Of a DNA stretch of 64,000 bases, positions 57,566-64,000 are shown piece after piece. The stretch lies in assembly GCA_015501595.1 (NCBI GenBank), contig JADNRX010000154.1, positions 57,522 through 121,521 on the forward strand, given 5' to 3'. A program made the position numbers and the translations under genes. The DNA comes from Hymenopellis radicata. Taxonomy: Eukaryota > Basidiomycota > Agaricomycetes > Agaricales > Physalacriaceae. A model generated the notes under the pieces. It saw only the letters and a list, made by a program, of their open reading frames with translations. It was not told the origin of the DNA and ran no database searches. Position 1 is the first letter of the stretch; every line of letters starts with the position of its first letter.

Positions 57566-58823
57566 TCACAAGACAGAGCCTTCGAGCCATTCCAACAAAT
57601 CCTTATTCACCTCATCTGCCCTCTCGATCATGACCCAATGACCCGAGTCGTAGTCTTGGAAGATAAAGTCTGGCGCATATTGGAAGAAAGCGGCTCGCAT
57701 GAGCGCAACGATAGATATGTAGTCTCGGGAAGCACCAGCGAAAAACACTGGTTTGTTAAAGGTCGCGTTAGATTCTGGTATGCCTGCAACCTCAACGAGT
57801 TAGCTAAGAACGAAGCTAAACAGTAGTCATGCATACCCTGATTGTCAAGTCTGTCGATGTCGGACGCCATGATTTTATACCAGTTGAGAGACGGGGCGAC
57901 GCCCGACGCGAGGAACACTGATTTGGAGGTATTGTATTCCTAGTAGCAGACCCTAAGGACTGAAATTTCAAGCTTGAAACAATCGAGTCGTACCTCTGGT
58001 GATATAATGATTTCCGTAGTGGAGTGGGACTCTAACCAAGCTTGTAGCGCGCCTACGGGGCACCAGTGGGGAATTACCAGTCGCGGATCTGTGGCGTACA
58101 AGAGGGAAAAAAGCGAATCGACGTTGTCGCTGACAATCTGAGGCGCATCGTCTTGGGAGAAGAACGCCCAATATCCCCACTGGTCGTACCCAACAGTTTG
58201 TAACGACTATCAGACTTCGTTAGCACAGGTATTCGCGTAGGTAGATAAGCCTAACCTGATTCGACAACTCCGCATAGGTCGGTCCAGAGGGAGGCCAATA
58301 TCCGACAGCCAAGAACGCGAACGCGAGGAATCTATCTTCAAAGTAGTTCGCCAGCCGACCGTTTATTTTCGCTCCCCTAAAACAGAAAGTCAGTACCTAA
58401 CCATTGAAAGTGGTGATCAGAAGGAAAAATTGACCAGTCATGTCCAATAGCAACTACACTTTCTACACCTTCATGATCCAAGATGTCAACAAGGTCCTTT
58501 GTAATGAGACTGCTCTTGTAAGCCTCCGTCTCAATGGGCCGAGCTGTACCCCCGTAACCCAACATGTCCGGGACGATCAGACCGTATCCTTGGTTGGAGA
58601 AAAACTCGATTTGGTAGCGCCAGTCATACGAGGAGCTGGGGTATCCGTGAAGGAAGAGCAGATACGGCTTCGCAGCGTCCTGGGGAGACGAGAAGTAGTA
58701 ATGATAATTGATACCGCGCGAGACGTTGAAGTCTTTGTACAACGACGGATCCGGGTTCGGTATGGCAAGAACGCCACAAATCAGAACCAGTAGAGGGACG
58801 ACGAAAGTGCGCAGAAGAGACAT
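57566..58823 (-). CDS. Secreted epoxide hydrolase-like alpha/beta hydrolase
   Basis: Start MSLLRTFVVPLLVLICGVLA is a signal peptide, so it is probably exported. Then NVSRGINYHYYFSS, the oxyanion motif LLFLHGYPSSSYDWRYQ, YGLIVPDMLGYGGTARP and ESVVAIGHDW, where D is the expected nucleophile. The cap domain includes YWAFFSQDDAPQIVSDNVD and WYKIMASDIDRLD. The C-terminal part has KPVFFAGASRDYI and SGHWVMIERADEVN, where His completes the triad. About five introns. A TATA-like sequence (58,851-58,857, reverse strand) lies just before the start. The family opens epoxides to diols; the substrate is unknown. Confidence 0.85.
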
Positions 58824-60081
58824 TGTGTGTTGTCGTTAGTCTAGGAGCCCTTTTATAGGCGTGCATGGACGGGAAGCTCGAGAAATTATACTGAATTGAG
58901 CTGTAAACTGCCCCGAAGGCGGCGGAAGGCCTCACCAATCTTCACCATGACTAAACTCTCCGTCAGCAGGTTAGTCAGTTTGCGCTCAATGAGACTGCTT
59001 TGTCAATCGTCTGAAGACGTCGTTCCATTTACCTGGCGTGCGGGTACTACTCGACAAATGGGTGTAGCGAGTGTCCGGTACCGAGGGAGTAGGATGTGTA
59101 GCCGGTAGATGCACGCATGTTACGAGACGAAATGATGTGCTGAGATATCGGGTGGCACAATAATGAAAAGCGTTCAGGACTGTTGAGTGGCGCTTGGTAC
59201 TACTGTATGGTAGTCGGGAGGAAGAAAGGGAGTCTCACGCCAAGCCAGGCACACCATGCACGCGATCGGTCAATCAATCTGCCACTCTGGCACTCTCGCC
59301 AGACTCTCGCTCCCAAATTTCCTACAAGCTAAGAAATTTCCTTTTCTCGCACTTTTAGGCCGGTGTGTGTCGCCCAAGACCCAGATGACATCCCTAGACC
59401 CCTTCAAGAAGCGACGACCGTAACGATTGACGCGAAGGAAGAGCTAGAAGCCGACGGGCAGAGACCACACCGCTGAATGGTCAGTCTTTCTACAGAACCC
59501 GTATGGTGGCGTCCGCTTTAAATTCGCGTCTTAGAGCCTCAGCATGCAGGATGTAGATACATATACAGTCACCTATCTGTGGTGCTAATATCAGCGTGGT
59601 TGGAACGCGCTAAACTTTCGATGGCGGTCGAGTACCGAGTGCATCCAAGGACCCCAAGTTTCTCAAATCAAGCCATCGCTGATACCGCACACAGTCAGAC
59701 CAGTGACTTCAAGGGTTTCTTAGTTAGCGAGATGCCTGTCGTTTTCTTAGTACAATCGAAGGTTCGAAGTTGCCACTGACCTGCCATTGACAGCTGCAGT
59801 CTAGCCTTACCTAAAGACGTAGATATATATCGGATGCCAACTTCATTATGGCCGCCCTAACACTGGGGGGAAGCACTGATAATTTTCAGTGGAAATACTG
59901 GTAAAACTTGTCCCGCGTAATAATTATCTTGAAAATCTTCTCAAAATGGAGTAAAAAGTAGGTAAAAATATTGAAGAGTGCTGAATAAAATCGGAACCAA
60001 TTTTTAGCACAATTTTTAGCGAAAATATCTAACCTCTTTAAAGCTTCATCGACTTCATCCAGTGCCTCCTACCTTTCTCCA
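58824..60081. other. Divergent intergenic region between two epoxide hydrolases
   Basis: About 1.26 kb, no gene found. 59,870-60,040 is strongly AT-rich with several aattttcag and gaaaat-type motifs, faintly like the palindromic block at 3,101-3,280. Confidence 0.5.
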
Positions 60082-61266
60082 ATGGATTCCTCTCTGTACA
60101 AAGAAACCACCGTCTCCCGGGGCCTAGTCTACAGATACTTCTCCTCGCCCGCTCGCGACAGCGACAAGCCCACCTTACTATTTCTGCATGGCTTCCCTAG
60201 CTCCTCGCAGGACTGGAACCCCAGGTCGTGTTCTTCAGGCCCACGGATATGGTCTGATAGTGCCCGACATGCTGGGATATGGCGGTACAGCGAAACCCAT
60301 GGAGCCTGAGCGTATGCCATCTCTGATGTGCAAAGACATCGTCGACATTCTGGATGCCGAGAAAGTCGACTCTGTTATCGTCGTAGGCCACGATTGGTAA
60401 GCCTTGTTGAAGCCTAATATTGACGCCACACATCCACCTGACGTACAGGGGAGCAACGACCACAAGTCGTCTCGCGGACCTCTATCCTGATTCAGACCGC
60501 TTCGTAGCTTTCGCATTTCTAGCTGTAGGATACTATCCAATTCGGTGCGAGAATGACTACGAAGCGTGATGGAACAGGTGCGAACAGTGCATGCATTCAT
60601 GTACTGTGTGGTGAATTCAATTCACCACAGACTAAAGCTGTCCTTGGCTATGAGCTGATTGGCTACTGGACCTTTTTCGCCGAAGCGGACGCTCCTGGCA
60701 TCATCGAGCGTAATTTGGACTCATTCTTCACTCTGGCCTACGCGAAAGATCCCGCGCTATGGGCAACAGACTTTGCGCCGCTTGGTGCTTTCAAGCAGTG
60801 GATATTGAATGGCAGGACGACGCCGGTCGCAGATTTCATCACTGCGGAGGTATGGCCGAGCTTGAATGCAGAGGGAATTCATTGACGAGCATGTTTACTT
60901 CTAGGACCTCGAGACCTTCAAGAAAACCATCCGTGACAATGGCATAGCCGCTCCGCTGAACTGGTACAAAGTCTACATGGCTGGAATCGACGTGGAGGAT
61001 GCGAAAGGTATGTGTAACGTATCTCTCGGAGCAATTCTTGCTCATCGATTGTAGCAATTTCCGCAGAAAGCGGTGTGGTCAAGAAACCGACGTTCCTGGG
61101 GACGGCGGAGCAGGATCGCGTGTGCCTCGCTCCAGTGCAGGTGGAAAGCATGAAGAAATTTTGTCCGAATCACGTCATCCGTCGATACGATGCTGGACAC
61201 TGGGTGCCGATTGAATGCCAGGATCAAGTCAATGCTGATCTATTAGAATGGATCAAGGGACTGTGA
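60082..61266 (+). CDS. Epoxide hydrolase-like alpha/beta hydrolase, cytosolic type
   Basis: No signal peptide: the start is MDSSLYKETTVSRGLVYRYF. Motifs are LLFLHGFPSSSQDW, YGLIVPDMLGYGGTAKP, DSVIVVGHDW (nucleophile Asp), LADLYPDSDRFVAFAFLAVG, YELIGYWTFFAEADAPGII, NWYKVYMAGIDVEDA, KKPTFLGTAEQDRVCL and YDAGHWVPIE (His). Two single-base shifts between SSSQDW and HGYGL (60,215-60,238) break the frame, one beside a C run; the rest reads cleanly. Closely related to the secreted copy at 57,566, so the two and the relic at 57,294 form a small family cluster. The 3' end meets the ABC transporter 33 bp away. Confidence 0.8.
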
Positions 61267-61298
61267 GGCCTAGACGACGTGTGTATTTCTTCATAGTG

Positions 61299-64000
61299 TT
61301 ACATACTAGGTACAGATGCTTGTAAAATATCTTGTAGTGAAATGTTGCTGCCTTCGCATAGACTACGGAAAACGCCGTCTTCCTGAGAGAAAAGGTTTTG
61401 TGGCGTGTCAAATTCCTGAGATCACGTGCACGCGTTAGTCGCCTGTGTTTCCCCTCAAGGTCCACTCACAGCAATCATTCCATTGTCCAGAACCAGAACT
61501 CTATCGTATGAGATGATGGTACGCAGGCGGTCTAACAAGGTAATTAGTCAACATCTTCACTTGAAGACCGAAACTTACGCGCAATGCAGAGCAAAGTGCG
61601 ATCGCTGAATTCGCTCTGTATGGTTTGCTGAATCTTGTGGTCGGTTTCGACATCTACAGACGCTCTGTATATTACATCGTTAAACTGGTCAGAAAAATAC
61701 AAGCAGAGGACTTACGTTGCTTCGTCTAAAATAACAATTTTCGTGTCCTTCACGAGAGCTCGCGCAAGGCTAAGCAATGAGCGCTGTCCTACGCTAAAAT
61801 TCGCGCCTTCAGTTTCAACAACCGTATCCAACGTGATCCTCGATTGGATGGCTCCCACTTCTGTCAGTGAACTCGCGGCGGTTGTTGGTTGACTTTCAAC
61901 AAGGAACGATCGCTTCAGAGCATCCCATAACCGCGCGTCTTCATACATAGAGAAAGGATCAAGCGTCGTTCGAATCGTCCCTTCAACACCGTTGATGAAC
62001 GTTCTGTTCGCGATGATGATGACGTACCACTGAACAACGTTGGCTTGGGAGAATAAGTTAGGTTTTTTACATTCGGAGGCTTCAACTCACGTCTTGAGGG
62101 ATTAGTGCCATACGTGACCTCAAATCCCTTAGACCCATCTTTGAGATGTCAAGACTACGGGAAAATTAACATCTAGCATATGCAGAGAAATCGAAAAGTC
62201 ATACCCATCCACCTCGATCAAACCCTCGAATTCAACGATTCGAAGCAAGGCAAGCACAAGAGAGGATTTTCCGGCCCTGTTCTTCCGACAATTCCTATCT
62301 TCTCACCTCCTCGAATATCCATCGAGATGCCCTTCAGCACCTTTGGTAGACCCGGTCGATAACTCATCTGGACATTTTCAAACTTGAGAGCACCGCAATC
62401 GGGCCAGTGTGGAGGAGGCTTGGTCGCCTCGATGACGTGCGGAGCCTCTTGTTCGATGACATTACCCTGACTGAAATTGACAACTACATGCTGTCTTTTA
62501 GACCCCGCGGAAACACTGGGCGGTGTTGCTTACCTCGCTCAACTGCGTTCATGTACCCCTCGACTTCGGCAGATTGCCTGGTGACCATACCACAGAGTTG
62601 AGTTAAGGTCGCTAGAAGATGTGTCAGGTCAAGCAAGGTCTTCCTTTCAACGCTGAATGCTTACTTGAGTAGGTAAGCACTAAGCCAATCTGTGCGGGAT
62701 TGATTCCTGAAACACCGACAACAGCGAATACGGCGACCTTAACATTCATTAATGATAGAGAAGTCGAAGATGGGAGTCTGAAACATACACAGAAGACCAA
62801 CACACCGCCCAAGGCGTCCAATCGTACAGCTAACCACCTTTGGTTGGTGACCGTTAGTAACAAAGCTCGGTTCTCGAGGTCAATATAAAATTCGTTTTCT
62901 CGATTGAAGCGGTCGATTTCTCCGTAGCATCTGATGGTAGGGAGACCTAAAAGATTGTCAGTATATGCAATTCCTCCAGCGTCCGAGATGCACACACCGG
63001 TTAAGGACTCGGAGAAATGTGCGTATAGGAGGGAGCGCAACATGGCGTCTAAACTAGATGAGAAAGACGTGGTGACATAAAACGGAGTAGTTACCTAGTC
63101 GCCTCATTTCGCGCGCACTTGATCGATAGAAGGAAGAAAAGTAAGCATAACCAAAAGCGATGATGAATGCCGCAATGACTGTGCGGGACATCAGCAACGC
63201 ATGGGCCTTATGGTTGACGTTGCTCACTGAAATAGTATTCCAAAACGGTGATGATAATGACGGAGCCGAGAACGTTCGCCAACGTGATGACGACTGGGAG
63301 AAACAGGATGAGTTAACGAGCGACATTTGTATCGCACACTTGCATAGTCGCATGGAATCTGCAAAGGTCGAAGTTAGTTATAAGACTGACCGTGATAGAC
63401 GCGAACGCACTTGGAAGCTGGTTGTCGATGGCTGAAAGGGGATGGTCAGTATTGTTCGTAATCCTTATGAGCTAGACTTACAATCGATGTCCTTCCCGAA
63501 AATACCCATGATTCGGCCGGTGGGCTACAGCAGGAGTTAGATTCAGCTACCCTCCTATCATAGCACCTTACGGTCGTATCGAAGAACGCCATGGTCGCGT
63601 GAAATATGCTCCAAACGGCTTCATTGTGCAGATTCTTTGAGACGAAGGTCGAAACGAAATCCAAAGCCAATCCACTAGAACCATAAGCACTAGTATAGTC
63701 TCTTGAAGGTATGATGACATACACTCCCATGGTGAACATAGCTTGTGAGATCCCAAGTCCGGCATATAGACCTTGATAGAATGAAAACGGACGATTGAAG
63801 TGGTCAGCCTGCCACCACACGAGGGTATATGTGCTGAGAATTTGACTGCCCTGCATGAAAGCAATCGCCAAAAGGGAAAGAGGCCCAGTGTAGAAAGCGC
63901 GCCCGGCAAGTAGATAGCTTTTATAAACTGGAACCACATGAGACTAAAACAGCGCTTCAATGGATGGACCTACCAGACCACGACACCGATCCAGTACTAC
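61299..64000 (-). CDS. ABCC/MRP-type ABC transporter, C-terminal half (partial)
   Basis: Runs off the right edge, so only the second membrane domain and second nucleotide-binding domain are seen. Spans include FYTGPLSLLAIAFMQGSQIL and VIAAFIIAFGYAYFSSFYR. The intracellular loop is LYAHFSESLTGVCIS and DNLLGLPTIRCYG. The NBD has YRPGLPKVLKGISMDIRGG, Walker A GIVGRTG, the signature FSVGQRSLLSLARALV, Walker B IVILDEAT and AHRLRTIISYDRVLVLDNG, ending near EFDTPQNLFSQEDGVFRSL. Walker A is one base out of frame at acagggccgg (62,271-62,280), where one more G would give GAGKSS. FSVGQ in place of LSGGQ is usual for NBD2 of this group. Likely a drug or conjugate exporter. Confidence 0.85.

Overview
The window is nuclear DNA of a filamentous basidiomycete, most likely an agaricomycete. 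The genes carry many short (about 45-65 nt) GT-AG introns. Their families are typical of that group: a Ran1/Ksp1-like kinase, a Byr4-like septation regulator, a family-3 pectate lyase, an allantoate-type MFS carrier, and the mushroom-expanded 2OG-Fe(II)-oxygenase-like proteins with an alpha-helical C-terminal half. All functions are assigned by eye from motifs and remembered family sequence; no database search was possible.

Layout. 1-8,102 is a rearranged left flank. It holds two copies of a divergent NTH1/CGR1 gene pair (1-1,130 and 7,087-8,102). Between them lie relics of the MFS and mitochondrial AAA-protease genes found intact near 40.8-46 kb, an unrecognised gene, an intron-bearing tRNA-Gly(TCC) and a metallophosphoesterase pseudogene. 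8,102-16,112 and 33,308-40,564 are the two arms of a large inverted duplication. Each arm carries a protein kinase, a hairpin-rich tandem repeat and one 2OG-oxygenase-like gene. The 17 kb between the arms holds a dienelactone hydrolase, a third 2OG-oxygenase-like paralogue, a coiled-coil protein, an SHB17-like phosphatase, VPS18 and a cytochrome P450.

40,565-64,000 is ordinary gene-dense sequence: m-AAA protease, MFS carrier, UreD, pectate lyase, nucleoporin SEH1, Old Yellow Enzyme, Byr4-like protein, a small membrane protein, two epoxide-hydrolase-like genes plus a relic, and the C-terminal half of an ABCC-type transporter that runs off the right edge.

The most interesting content is the nested duplication. 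Its arms differ by dateable events: a 253-bp MITE with a TA target duplication only in the right arm, a 543-bp terminal-inverted-repeat element only in the left arm, and a 217-bp micro-inversion that breaks the left 2OG-like gene. Only the tail of the dienelactone hydrolase is present in the right arm, which suggests that the left arm was the donor. Two hairpins show a compensatory base-pair change.

A caution applies to all broken genes. At least nine conserved genes carry single-base shifts, many inside G or C runs (VPS18 alone has four). Some apparent pseudogenes may therefore be sequence errors rather than biology.
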